DNA of 34,441 nucleotides from CAWBCI01 sp963787195 (GTDB lineage Bacteria; Bacteroidota; Bacteroidia; Bacteroidales; JAGOPY01), in assembly GCA_963787195.1 (NCBI GenBank), contig CAWBCI010000081.1:1-34441 (forward strand), read 5' to 3'. Every line of letters begins with the position of its first letter. Positions within the stretch are counted from its first letter, which is position 1. Both the position numbers and the translations under genes were made by a program. The notes under the pieces are model-generated. The model searched no databases and was not told the DNA's origin. It was given only the letters and a program-made list of their open reading frames with translations. Positions 6,634 to 15,197 of this stretch are shown here, piece by piece.

Positions 6634-8703
6634 TCAATACTCAAGTAATTCTTTAGCGGCGCTGTATATTTTGTCAGAATTTGGCAGGATAGCTTTTTCA
6701 AGGATACGATTAAAACCCACGGGAGTAAATGTTGATCCGAGCCTTCTGACAGGTGCATCCAAAAATTCAAATCCATCCGCCATGATTATAGAGGTCAGTT
6801 CAGCTCCGAATCCTGAAAACACTTTATCTTCATGGACAACCAGGGCCCTGCCGGTTTTTTTGACAGAAGCAAGTATGCTTTCCTTGTCAAGAGGAATGAG
6901 TGAACGTATATCAAGCACTTCTACCTGCTTTCCGCTTTCTTCTGCGATCTTATCCGCGGCAATGACGGCCATATGAGTTGTATTACCGTATGTTATAATA
7001 CTCAGATCCTTACCTTCCCTCCTGATTCTTGCTTTTCCGAAAGGAACCTCAAAATCGTCAGGTATGGAAGTTTCAGCTGCAGGGTCATTATAAAGCGCCT
7101 TAGGTTCGATAAACAAAGTCGGGCCCTTGGAACGCATTGAGATTCTGAGCAAGCCGGCAGCATCATCGGCATATGAAGGATATACCACCCTGATACCGGG
7201 GAAAGTAGTGAAGACTCCTTCGGTAGTCTGCGAATGATATAGTCCTCCGCCAATATACCCTCCGGAAGCAAGACGAATGGTTACATTGGGTGAAAATTTT
7301 CCATTGGTCCGCCAGTACTCATGAGTCATTTCTACAAATTGCTCCATGGCAGGCCAGAAATAGTCAGCAAATTCAGCGCCTTCAATCACGATGCGTATCT
7401 TTTCACTGAAGCGGCTCATACCATTGGCAGTCCCGACTATAAAATCCTCAGCGATGGGAGCATTGAAGATACGTTTAATGCCGAATTCCTGCTGCATGCC
7501 TTTCGACACATTGAAAACCCCGCCTTTATCTTTATTAGCCATATCCTGTCCCCACATAAAAGTATCCGGGTTCTCGCGGAACTCGGCTTTAAGGGTTTCA
7601 TTCAGAGCCTGTATCATCTTCTTTTTTGGCCCATCGAAATTATGAGTGCCATCAGGATATTTTTCAGCTTTATGAGATTCAGGTAGGACGAAATCAAAAA
7701 TGGATTTAGGATCGGGATCCGGCATGCGGATCACTTTCTTATGAGCCGCCGAAATTTCTTTTTTGGCTTTTTCATCCAGTTCGGCCAGTTCTTCTTCGGT
7801 AAAAATATTCGCGTAAGCCAGTCTTTTCCTGAACTTCAGCAAAGGGTCCTGTCCTTTTACTTCATTGAGTTCATCATCATCACGGTATAATTCATGGCGG
7901 TCGCTGTTGGAATGAGAGTGCATCCTTACGCAATTTGCATGTACTATTACCGGCATTTTTTCCAGGATCACGTATTCCTTGGCCATGGTCATCGCATTCA
8001 TGCTGTTCAAAACATCCATGCCGTTACAATAGATGATCTCCAGGTTTTTAAATCCTTCAAAATTAGTTGCAGCATAATAATTAGCTGTCTGATCACCTTT
8101 TGGAACAGAGATACCATAGCCATTGTCCTGAAACACAAAGATGACAGGAAGGCGCTCATGGGAAGCCCCGTTAATCGCTTCATAAACATAACCTTCGGAA
8201 GTGGAAGATTCGCCCTGGGAACTTATGGAAACGCCCCCTGAGCCATAATATTTGATAGCCCTGGCGACACCGACTGCATGCAAAGTATGGTTACCAGTGG
8301 CAGAAGATACATTATGTATATTCCATTCAGGTTTCGCGAAATGGTTTGACATATGGCGTCCACCGCTTGCAACATCATCTTTCTTTGATAAGCCGTTCAG
8401 TAATATTTCCTCCACCGTCAATCCTGCAGATAGGGTCGTTAGCATATCCCGGTAATATGGAAATAGATGGTCCTTCTTTCGGTCAAAAACCTGGCCAATA
8501 GCCAGTTGTATCCCATCATGTCCTGCATAGGGTGCATGATATGACCAACCCAATGCCTGCTTTAAATAATTCGGAGCTTTATCATCAATTTGCCTTCCCA
8601 ACGTCATAAGGTAATACCAATCCCTCAAAATGTCCTTTTCTGTATCTTTCAGTGTATAAACCTTATTTTCTTTCCTGATTTTTAGTCTTTTATTTATGTA
8701 CAT
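6634..8703 (-). CDS. 2-oxoacid dehydrogenase E1, fused alpha and beta subunits
   Basis: This is the thiamine-diphosphate E1 component of a 2-oxoacid dehydrogenase complex, most like the branched-chain (2-oxoisovalerate) type, with alpha and beta subunits joined in one 689-residue chain. The alpha part spans about 1-345. Its ThDP/Mg motif starts at G164 (GESSTSEGYVYEAIN) and ends at N194 in FVFQDNGYGIS, and it includes GGRHMSNHF. The beta part spans about 355-689: KMIQALNETLKAEF, a GQDMANKDKGGVFNVSKG loop, APIAEDFIVGTANGMS, GGGLYHSQTTEGVF and the C-terminal domain with VVHEDKVFSGFGAEL. No E2 or E3 gene is in the window, so its partners lie elsewhere. Branched-chain specificity is inferred from family resemblance; a pyruvate-acting enzyme cannot be excluded. 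The ATG at 8703 follows an exact -7 box. Confidence 0.9.
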   Translation of the reverse strand: MYINKRLKIRKENKVYTLKDTEKDILRDWYYLMTLGRQIDDKAPNYLKQALGWSYHAPYAGHDGIQLAIGQVFDRKKDHLFPYYRDMLTTLSAGLTVEEILLNGLSKKDDVASGGRHMSNHFAKPEWNIHNVSSATGNHTLHAVGVARAIKYYGSGGVSISSQGESSTSEGYVYEAINGASHERLPVIFVFQDNGYGISVPKGDQTANYYAATNFEGFKNLEIIYCNGMDVLNSMNAMTMAKEYVILEKMPVIVHANCVRMHSHSNSDRHELYRDDDELNEVKGQDPLLKFRKRLAYANIFTEEELAELDEKAKKEISAAHKKVIRMPDPDPKSIFDFVLPESHKAEKYPDGTHNFDGPKKKMIQALNETLKAEFRENPDTFMWGQDMANKDKGGVFNVSKGMQQEFGIKRIFNAPIAEDFIVGTANGMSRFSEKIRIVIEGAEFADYFWPAMEQFVEMTHEYWRTNGKFSPNVTIRLASGGYIGGGLYHSQTTEGVFTTFPGIRVVYPSYADDAAGLLRISMRSKGPTLFIEPKALYNDPAAETSIPDDFEVPFGKARIRREGKDLSIITYGNTTHMAVIAADKIAEESGKQVEVLDIRSLIPLDKESILASVKKTGRALVVHEDKVFSGFGAELTSIIMADGFEFLDAPVRRLGSTFTPVGFNRILEKAILPNSDKIYSAAKELLEY

Positions 8704-8759
8704 CTTATTTTAATCGTATGATTCAATGGATTAACAACTAACATCTGATTAATGTTCTG

Positions 8760-8767
8760 CAAAATTA
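8760..8767 (-). promoter_or_regulatory. Candidate -7 box for the E1 fusion gene
   Basis: The minus strand reads TAATTTTG, an exact TAnnTTTG match, 57-64 bases upstream of the ATG. It lies in the gap after the nitrilase-family gene, so the E1 gene can be transcribed separately. Confidence 0.45.
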
Positions 8768-8823
8768 ACAATTTCAGCCATAATTTGAACCGATTCCAAA
8801 TTAGACGAAGACAAACCTGAATA

Positions 8824-9615
8824 TCAGGAATATATTTCAGGCCTTCTGTCATTAAAAACATGGTTCCTGGAGGTGATCCATTTGTTCCTGGCTTGCATAT
8901 AATCCAGCTCTGCATGCATTATTCCGGCATTTTCTTCTGATAATTCAGCAATCACTTTACCCGAAGGATCCGTGATGAAGGACATGCCGTTGAATCTGAC
9001 AGTTCCTTCAGTGCCAATACGGTTTGCCGTTACAATAAAGATCTTGTTCATGATAGCCAGGCCAGGCACACAAATGTGGGCATTTTCAGTCAGAAGGTTG
9101 GAGGGATGGCAAATCACATCGCATCCTTTCATGGCCAGCATGCGCCATATTTCCGGAAAAAGGTAATCAAAACAAATCAGGATTCCGATCTTGCATCCAT
9201 TTATATCAAACACAGGCAAACCTGCATTACCCGGCTGAAATATATCCTTTTCATTTACAAAAAGATGAGTCTTACGGTATTTTCCTGCCAGTCCCTCAGG
9301 TCCGACCATCACCGCGCTATTGTAAAGCATAGCCCCATCTCTTTCATTAAATCCGGAAATTATAAAGGCACCTGATTTGAGTGATTTTTCTTGTAGAAAG
9401 TCGATAAAGCGACTATTTCCGCTTTCTTCAGAACAGCTCATTGCTTGCTGAAAATCAAGAAAATTATAACCACTGCTCGCCAGTTCGGGCAGGACTATCA
9501 GGTCGGAGTCCGGAATATTTTTAAACATTTCTTCAATCTGGCGGATGTTTTCATCAATTTTTCCCAGGACAGGACAAAATTGTATTACTGATGTTCTCAA
9601 CACATTTTTCATCAT
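8824..9615 (-). CDS. Nitrilase-family carbon-nitrogen hydrolase
   Basis: This 263-residue hydrolase should cleave a carbon-nitrogen bond (amide or N-carbamoyl type) through the Glu-Lys-Cys triad of the nitrilase superfamily. The triad is complete: E44 in VLPELASSGYNF, K115 in GKYRKTHLFV and C148 in IGILICFDYLFPE. The length fits single-domain family members. The substrate cannot be named. ATG-ATG at 9615-9610 offers two starts, and the first overlaps the TGA of the Sua5-like gene (ATGATGA), pointing to translational coupling. It is the last member of the GT9-Sua5-nitrilase cluster. There is no signal peptide, so it is cytoplasmic. Confidence 0.9.
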   Translation of the reverse strand: MMKNVLRTSVIQFCPVLGKIDENIRQIEEMFKNIPDSDLIVLPELASSGYNFLDFQQAMSCSEESGNSRFIDFLQEKSLKSGAFIISGFNERDGAMLYNSAVMVGPEGLAGKYRKTHLFVNEKDIFQPGNAGLPVFDINGCKIGILICFDYLFPEIWRMLAMKGCDVICHPSNLLTENAHICVPGLAIMNKIFIVTANRIGTEGTVRFNGMSFITDPSGKVIAELSEENAGIMHAELDYMQARNKWITSRNHVFNDRRPEIYS

Positions 9616-10175
9616 TTCCGGATTAATTCAAATTCACCGTTTTCCTTAAGCAGGATGATGGTAGAAGGTTTTGTGGTATGGATAACATCCTGGTCTAACT
9701 TAACCGTATAATCCACACTTTTAAGAACTTCTTCCGATATCTTCTGAAAAGTTATAGGGGCCGGTTCCCCGGAGATATTGGCAGATGTGGAAACAACAGG
9801 TTTTCCAAATTCTTTGATCATCCTGCGGCAAAATTCATCCCGCACAATGCGGATTGCAATGGTTTGATCACTTGCAATTACATTTTTGGCCAGGTTTTTT
9901 GCTCCTGGATATATGATTGTCAGAGGCGTATCTATATTCCGGATAAGGTCATAGGCAATTTCCGGTACAAGCTTCATATAATGATCAAGTTTTGCAGCAT
10001 CATCCAGCAAGATGATCATACTTTTACTTTCAAAGCGCTTCTTGATCTTGAAAACCTTGTTAACGGCTTTCTGACTGGTTGCGTCGCATCCGATTCCCCA
10101 AATGGTATCGGTCGGATAAAGTATGGTTTTTCCGGCTTTCAGAAATTTTACGGCAAGTTTTATTTCTTCTTCCAT
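9612..10175 (-). CDS. Sua5/YciO/YrdC family L-threonylcarbamoyladenylate synthase
   Basis: This protein probably makes threonylcarbamoyl-AMP from threonine, bicarbonate and ATP for the t6A37 modification of tRNA. It shows the YrdC-fold landmarks: the N-terminal strand YPTDTIWGIGCDATSQKAV, the KIKKR segment that binds triphosphate, and the C-terminal STSANISGEPAP loop. At about 187 residues it is the short YrdC/YciO form without the Sua5 C-terminal domain. The frame also permits a GTG start at 10181 that overlaps the GT9 stop codon; I chose the ATG at 10175, two codons later. It overlaps the nitrilase-family gene downstream by four bases. Some short YciO-like paralogues have other or unknown roles, so the exact function is less sure than the fold. 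Confidence 0.9.
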   Translation of the reverse strand: MEEEIKLAVKFLKAGKTILYPTDTIWGIGCDATSQKAVNKVFKIKKRFESKSMIILLDDAAKLDHYMKLVPEIAYDLIRNIDTPLTIIYPGAKNLAKNVIASDQTIAIRIVRDEFCRRMIKEFGKPVVSTSANISGEPAPITFQKISEEVLKSVDYTVKLDQDVIHTTKPSTIILLKENGEFELIRK

Positions 10176-10177
10176 AA

Positions 10178-11173
10178 TCACAGCCTGTTTAGCAGTTCAT
10201 TAGTATTTATAGTCCAGGCACAGTTAAAATGTTTTTCAGGGCATGATTTGAATCCGTGAAGCCCACAGGGCCGGCATTCCAAATCCTGTCTTGTCTGTAT
10301 CACAAGCGAATCATCCGATAAAGGTCCAAAGCCAAATTCCGGCACGGTCGAACAAAAAACGGAAGTCAGCGGCGCATTTACCGCAGAAGCCAGGTGTTGC
10401 GGAGCCGAATCATTTACAAAATTCATTTGGGCATCCTTCATCAGCGCTGCAGTTTGCAGAAACGACAATTTTCCGGCAAGGTTCACAGCCTGCTTAGTTC
10501 CGGATCCAAGTATAATCCGATCACAAATTTCGGAATCATTTTCAGATCCTAATAAATATATCCGAAATTTTTCCATACTTCCTCTAATTAATTCTATCCA
10601 TTTTTCAGCCGGGTATTGTTTTGTAAACCAGAGTGATGCAGGAGCAATACATATATATTTGGCTGATTTATAATCTTTAACCTTCCGAAAATCATCTACC
10701 GATGGGTATAATTTTACATTTGCGGGAATCCCGCCTGTGAATTTTTTGATCAATTCAAGGTTCCGGCCGGCTTCATGGATCAAACCTTCAGTTATCAGAT
10801 GGCGGACACGTATATCGAAAGTGAAGGACAGGGGATTCTTATTAAAGCCTGATTTGGTTCCTGCACCTGAGAGGGCCGTAAGTAGTCCGCTTGAGAAAAA
10901 ACGCTGAATATTAATGATCAGGTCATATTTCTTCTTCCTGATATACCTTAATACAGAAATAAAATTCAGGTATTTATTATTTTTTTTATTCCAGATGATT
11001 AATTCATTCAGAAAAGGATGCTGATCAAATAGGCCCTCATTCCCCTTTTTTAAAAGAAAATCAATATTAGCATCCGGAAAACTTATATGTAATGCCTCCA
11101 TGACAGGTGTCGCCAGGATAACATCCCCTATTGAAGCAGTCTGGATGATCAGAATTTTACCTGGTTTGATCAT
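10178..11173 (-). CDS. Glycosyltransferase family 9 (heptosyltransferase-like)
   Basis: This 331-residue GT-B glycosyltransferase of family 9 is of the kind that adds heptose or a similar sugar to the lipopolysaccharide core at the inner face of the membrane. The N-terminus KILIIQTASIGDVILATPVM is the family signature. The second domain has YICIAPASLWFTKQYPAEKW and the nucleotide-sugar site FVNDSAPQHLASAVNAPLTS. A Cys-rich C-terminus (LECRPCGLHGFKSCPEKHFNC) is common in this branch and looks like a structural cluster. The gene starts 35 bases after yidC on the same strand and its stop abuts the Sua5-like gene. The sugar and acceptor are unknown. Confidence 0.9.
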   Translation of the reverse strand: MIKPGKILIIQTASIGDVILATPVMEALHISFPDANIDFLLKKGNEGLFDQHPFLNELIIWNKKNNKYLNFISVLRYIRKKKYDLIINIQRFFSSGLLTALSGAGTKSGFNKNPLSFTFDIRVRHLITEGLIHEAGRNLELIKKFTGGIPANVKLYPSVDDFRKVKDYKSAKYICIAPASLWFTKQYPAEKWIELIRGSMEKFRIYLLGSENDSEICDRIILGSGTKQAVNLAGKLSFLQTAALMKDAQMNFVNDSAPQHLASAVNAPLTSVFCSTVPEFGFGPLSDDSLVIQTRQDLECRPCGLHGFKSCPEKHFNCAWTINTNELLNRL

Positions 11174-11208
11174 ACTGATCTTAAAACATTTTAAAGGTAT
11201 TGCACCTT

Positions 11209-13155
11209 TTATTTTTTTGGCTTGTAACCCCTTTTATTGGCGGCATCTTCAAGCCGTTTCTGGAAAGCCGATTTCTTGACCGGTTTGACCTTGTTCAACT
11301 GGATTTGCTGGTGCAGTTTCTTTTCATCTATAAAACGACGGAAGAAGAACATCTGTGCAAAAGTGATCACGTTTACCAGGAGATAGTAGTAACTCAATCC
11401 GGCAGCATAGCTGTTGAACCATCCCAGGAACATAACCGGCATGATATACATCATGGTCTTCATCCCGGGCATCTGTTGAGTCCCGGTCGACATCAGTTCA
11501 TTATTCAGATAGGTATAAATGATGGTCGAAATAGTCATCAGGAGCGTAAAAAGGCTCACATGATCGCCATAAAATGGGATAGTGAAGGGAAGATTCAGAA
11601 CGGAATCATAAGTAGATAAATCAGTTGCCCAGAGGAATGACTGTTGCCGCAGTTCTATCGAAGCGGGGAAGAACCGGAACATAGCGATCAGGATAGGCAT
11701 CTGCAGAAGCACCGGAAGACATCCTGCCATAGGGTTGACGCCGGCTTTCTTATACAGTGACATTGTTGCCTGTTGCTTCTTCATGGCATCCTCTTTCTTG
11801 GGATATTTCTGACCCAACTCATCAATTTCCGGCTTGAGGACGCGCATCTTGGCAGACGACAGGTAAGTTTTATATGCAATAGGCATCAGGAGGGTCTTGA
11901 GTAAAATGGTCAGAACCAGGATCACGATACCATAATTCCAACCGAAGCTGCCCAGGAAATTAAACACCGGGAGAACGGCAAAACGGTTTATCCACTGCAA
12001 GAGGAAAAAGCTCCAGCCGAGCGGGATCTGCCTTTCCAGGTCCAGGTGGTACTTACGCATCACATTGTATTTATTCGGACCGAAATACATCATCATGCCG
12101 ATATCTTCATTATCCTGCCCTGAATAAGGAATTCCAACCTTCAGGGCCATGGATTTAAGATAGCGGTCACCACCTGAAGCATGCGTGGCTGTTTTCATGA
12201 CAGGATCCACAAAACTGCTTTTGGCTATAAGAGTTGATGAGAAGAAATGTTGCTTGAAAGAGATCCATTTGATTTTATCTTTCAAGCTTTCCTCATCATC
12301 TTTAGTTTCGCTGAGATAATGCACTTTTTCGTCAGCAATCTTATAATAGACAGTAGATCCATTCAGGCGGTCCACACTTTTTTCCTGCTGACGCAAATCG
12401 GCGCTCCATTCAAAATCAACATAACCGCGGGTTGCATCAATGACCTTTCCAAGATTTACAAAATTTATGGAAAAATCAATCATATACTTATCACCATCAA
12501 GGGTGAAGAGGTATTCTATATATGAATCAGGATCGTTGATGCTGTCTTGTGGGGAAGCATAGAGGCGCATGGCCAGGCTGGCTTTATTTTTCCCCTGGGT
12601 AAATACCGTATCCTCACCTTTATCCGACTGTTTAGGCCAATAAGGTTTGAAATAAAATTGGTCGGTATTTATTATGCGGTTATTTGAAAAGAAAGTAAGA
12701 CCGAACTGGTTAGTGTCTGAATCCATGAGGATCAGAGGTTTGTGATCCCAGGTTTTATAATCTTTGAGTTGCACATAAACGATCTTGGCACCTTTGGTAC
12801 TAAGGCCTATTTTAACCAGGTCATTTTCGATATAATAGGTTTTCTCTTTCCCATGGGCTGCATCAGCAAAAACACCATATTTATCTTTGACAAGCGATTC
12901 CGGCTGCTCAGCTGAAACCTCTTTCAGGCTTTTTACAGTTCCCTTGTCCAGGACAGCCGTGCTGTCCAATTTCAATTCAGCTTTTCTTGCCAGGTCAATG
13001 GAATCATTCATCCTTTGCACCTGGGCAATAGAATCCTGTTTCCTTTGTTCTCTTTGTTTCATTAGCTCTTCCTTGGAAGGGGCAGTAATGAAATAATAGC
13101 CAATAAGGATGGCAAAGATCAGAATAAACCCTATGATCGTATTCTTGTTTTCCAT
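11209..13155 (-). CDS. yidC: Membrane protein insertase YidC
   Basis: YidC inserts and folds inner-membrane proteins, alone or with SecYEG. The 648-residue chain has the Gram-negative layout: one N-terminal membrane helix (about 7-24, IIGFILIFAILIGYYFITAP), a charged linker, a large periplasmic domain of about 300 residues, and a C-terminal insertase domain with several membrane helices. The insertase part includes GIVILVLTILLKTLLMPIAY, MAGCLPVLLQMPILIAMFRF and the GLSYYYLLVNVITFAQMFFF segment. The chain ends in a Lys/Arg-rich tail (KRLEDAANKRGYKPKK), as expected for ribosome contact. It lies between pyrG (177 bases upstream) and the GT9 gene, with an exact -7 box upstream of its ATG. Confidence 0.97.
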   Translation of the reverse strand: MENKNTIIGFILIFAILIGYYFITAPSKEELMKQREQRKQDSIAQVQRMNDSIDLARKAELKLDSTAVLDKGTVKSLKEVSAEQPESLVKDKYGVFADAAHGKEKTYYIENDLVKIGLSTKGAKIVYVQLKDYKTWDHKPLILMDSDTNQFGLTFFSNNRIINTDQFYFKPYWPKQSDKGEDTVFTQGKNKASLAMRLYASPQDSINDPDSYIEYLFTLDGDKYMIDFSINFVNLGKVIDATRGYVDFEWSADLRQQEKSVDRLNGSTVYYKIADEKVHYLSETKDDEESLKDKIKWISFKQHFFSSTLIAKSSFVDPVMKTATHASGGDRYLKSMALKVGIPYSGQDNEDIGMMMYFGPNKYNVMRKYHLDLERQIPLGWSFFLLQWINRFAVLPVFNFLGSFGWNYGIVILVLTILLKTLLMPIAYKTYLSSAKMRVLKPEIDELGQKYPKKEDAMKKQQATMSLYKKAGVNPMAGCLPVLLQMPILIAMFRFFPASIELRQQSFLWATDLSTYDSVLNLPFTIPFYGDHVSLFTLLMTISTIIYTYLNNELMSTGTQQMPGMKTMMYIMPVMFLGWFNSYAAGLSYYYLLVNVITFAQMFFFRRFIDEKKLHQQIQLNKVKPVKKSAFQKRLEDAANKRGYKPKK

Positions 13156-13187
13156 GAACTATATTTGATCGTTTTTCAAAGTGCCAG

Positions 13188-13195
13188 CAAATATA
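13188..13195 (-). promoter_or_regulatory. Candidate -7 box for yidC
   Basis: The minus strand reads TATATTTG, an exact TAnnTTTG match, 33-40 bases upstream of the yidC ATG. No -33 TTTG is seen at the usual distance. It may drive yidC and the genes after it. Confidence 0.45.
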
Positions 13196-13332
13196 AAGCA
13201 AATGATTAAACAGGCTGACACTATTCACTATTTAAGATAAATCTTCTTCCGCGAAGTACAGAGAAGTCAGGGAGCAGGAGTTACTCAGCGCATTCAGGTA
13301 AATGTTTAAGGGCCAGGGTCTCAATCACCATA

Positions 13333-14973
13333 TTAGCGGGTGCTTGAATCATGGGCCAGTTGTTTACGATAATTATGCTGCAATGCTGCTCTGATAAAGT
13401 CTACAAAGAGCGGGTGTGGACTGTCAACAGTACTTTTATATTCAGGATGGAACTGTACCCCGATAAACCAGGGATGTCCCTTCAGTTCAATTATTTCCAC
13501 CAGTTTATCTTTAGGATAGATACCGGCGGCCATGATTCCATTATCCTGAAAAGACTTCAGGTATTCATTATTGAATTCATAGCGATGCCTGTGTCGTTCC
13601 ATTACTTCATCTTTCCCATAGATATTTTTCACCATGGTGTCGGGTTCAAGCCGGCAGGGATAAGCCCCAAGGCGCATGGTCCCGCCTTTCGCTGAAACAT
13701 TTTTCTGATGTTCCATAAGGTCAATAACCGGATATTTCGTTTCAGGATCCATTTCAGTAGAATGAGCCCCGCTAAGCCCCAATACATTCCTCGCAAATTC
13801 TACCACAGCACATTGCATCCCAAGACATATCCCTAAGAAAGGGATCTTATTTTCGCGGGCAAAACGTATGGCCGATATTTTCCCTTCAATTCCCCTGCTC
13901 CCGAAACCAGGTGCAACCAGAATGCCATCAAAGCCTTTCAGGAGTGTTGCCACATTTTCTTCATCAATATTTTCAGACTGTATACTCTTAACCTGAACTT
14001 TACACATGTTGGCTGCCCCGGCATGCAAAAAAGATTCCTGTATGGATTTATAGGCATCTTTCAATTCAACATATTTACCAATGAGTGCAACTCTTACTTC
14101 GCCCTTCGGGTTTCTCAGGCGAAAGAGGAACTCTTCCCATTTGGTAAGATCAGGAGCGTTACCGGTCTCCATTTTAGTCTTTTTCAGGATTTCCTCATCC
14201 AGGGCTTCTTCCTTCATCAAAACAGGTACCTCATAAATAGTACGGGCGTCGATTGACTCAATTACAGATGTCGGTTCCACATTGCAGAATAGGGCTATTT
14301 TATTTCTTATACTTTCATTCAGATGTTTCTCGGTGCGGCAAACGATTATATCAGGCTGGACCCCTTGTTCCAAAAGGGCTTTAACAGAGTGTTGAGTGGG
14401 TTTGGTTTTAAGCTCTCCTGCGGCAGCCAGATATGGAACCAGGGTAAGATGTACCACCAGGCAATTAGTTCCCATCTCCCAGCGCATTTGCCTGACTGCT
14501 TCAATATATGGAAGAGATTCGATATCGCCGACGGTCCCTCCTATCTCAGTAATCACAAAATCATAATCATAACGGGAACCCAGCAAACGGATATTTCTCT
14601 TTATTTCATCGGTAATGTGAGGGATTACCTGTACGGTTTCTCCCAGATAGTCCCCTCTTCTTTCCTTATTTATCACAGTTTGATAAATCCTTCCGGTGGT
14701 GATATTATTGGCCTGGGATGTGGGAACATTTAGAAATCTTTCATAATGGCCCAGATCCAGGTCTGTCTCAGCGCCATCTTCTGTAACATAGCATTCCCCA
14801 TGTTCATAAGGATTCAAAGTCCCCGGGTCCACATTAATATAGGGATCAAGCTTCTGTATTGTCACTGAATAACCCCTGGCCTGCAGCAATTTTGCAATGG
14901 AGGCAGAAATAATGCCTTTTCCAAGTGAAGAAGTCACCCCACCTGTAACAAAAATATATTTAGTCCTGGACAT
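13333..14973 (-). CDS. pyrG: CTP synthase
   Basis: This enzyme makes CTP from UTP, ATP and glutamine. The 546-residue protein has the normal two-domain form. The amidoligase part (1 to about 270) opens with the P-loop stretch VTGGVTSSLGKGIISAS and includes YINVDPGTLNPYEHGE. The class I glutamine amidotransferase part (about 295-540) carries the nucleophile C383 in FLGICLGMQC and the H509/E511 pair in VQFHPEYKS. All key residues are present. A 177-base gap separates it from yidC downstream, and a 224-base gap separates it from the GAPDH gene upstream; I found no clear promoter there. Confidence 0.98.
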   Translation of the reverse strand: MSRTKYIFVTGGVTSSLGKGIISASIAKLLQARGYSVTIQKLDPYINVDPGTLNPYEHGECYVTEDGAETDLDLGHYERFLNVPTSQANNITTGRIYQTVINKERRGDYLGETVQVIPHITDEIKRNIRLLGSRYDYDFVITEIGGTVGDIESLPYIEAVRQMRWEMGTNCLVVHLTLVPYLAAAGELKTKPTQHSVKALLEQGVQPDIIVCRTEKHLNESIRNKIALFCNVEPTSVIESIDARTIYEVPVLMKEEALDEEILKKTKMETGNAPDLTKWEEFLFRLRNPKGEVRVALIGKYVELKDAYKSIQESFLHAGAANMCKVQVKSIQSENIDEENVATLLKGFDGILVAPGFGSRGIEGKISAIRFARENKIPFLGICLGMQCAVVEFARNVLGLSGAHSTEMDPETKYPVIDLMEHQKNVSAKGGTMRLGAYPCRLEPDTMVKNIYGKDEVMERHRHRYEFNNEYLKSFQDNGIMAAGIYPKDKLVEIIELKGHPWFIGVQFHPEYKSTVDSPHPLFVDFIRAALQHNYRKQLAHDSSTR

Positions 14974-15177
14974 ACCAAAACAGTTTTAAAACGTACAAAA
15001 TAAATGAATTATATCCGATTACATCATCGTAACAGGTAAAAATATCAACAATTAAATAAGAACGGGAATCTATGTAAAAAGAACTGATTTTCCCTGAAAT
15101 CTGCAAAGTAGTAAATTACAATAACGGAATAACAAAACAATCTTTCACAAATAGAATAAAGGCCGAAAAAGCGTCTG

Positions 15178-15192
15178 AATATCCCGGATATT
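15178..15192 (-). terminator. Small perfect hairpin just after the GAPDH gene
   Basis: A 7-base perfect inverted repeat with a one-base centre (AATATCC-C-GGATATT) lies five bases past the GAPDH stop codon. There is no T-run directly after it on the minus strand, so it is a weak terminator candidate at best. The rest of the 224-base gap to pyrG shows nothing I can name. Confidence 0.3.
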
Positions 15193-15197
15193 AATCC

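Noticed and set aside
6564..6776. 70-codon minus-strand frame ending after the E1 gene, with a plausible tail IDREFYIIQEPFKKF
   Set aside because: Most of it overlaps the E1 gene in another frame, and it has no separate start signals. The tail in the 187-base gap is probably chance.
10176..10181. GTG start of the Sua5-like gene at 10181
   Set aside because: It is possible and overlaps the GT9 stop, but an ATG two codons later is the more likely start; the difference is two residues.
13160..13167. TATATTTG on the plus strand upstream of yidC as a promoter
   Set aside because: No plus-strand gene follows it, so I treat it as a chance match; the minus-strand copy nearby fits yidC.
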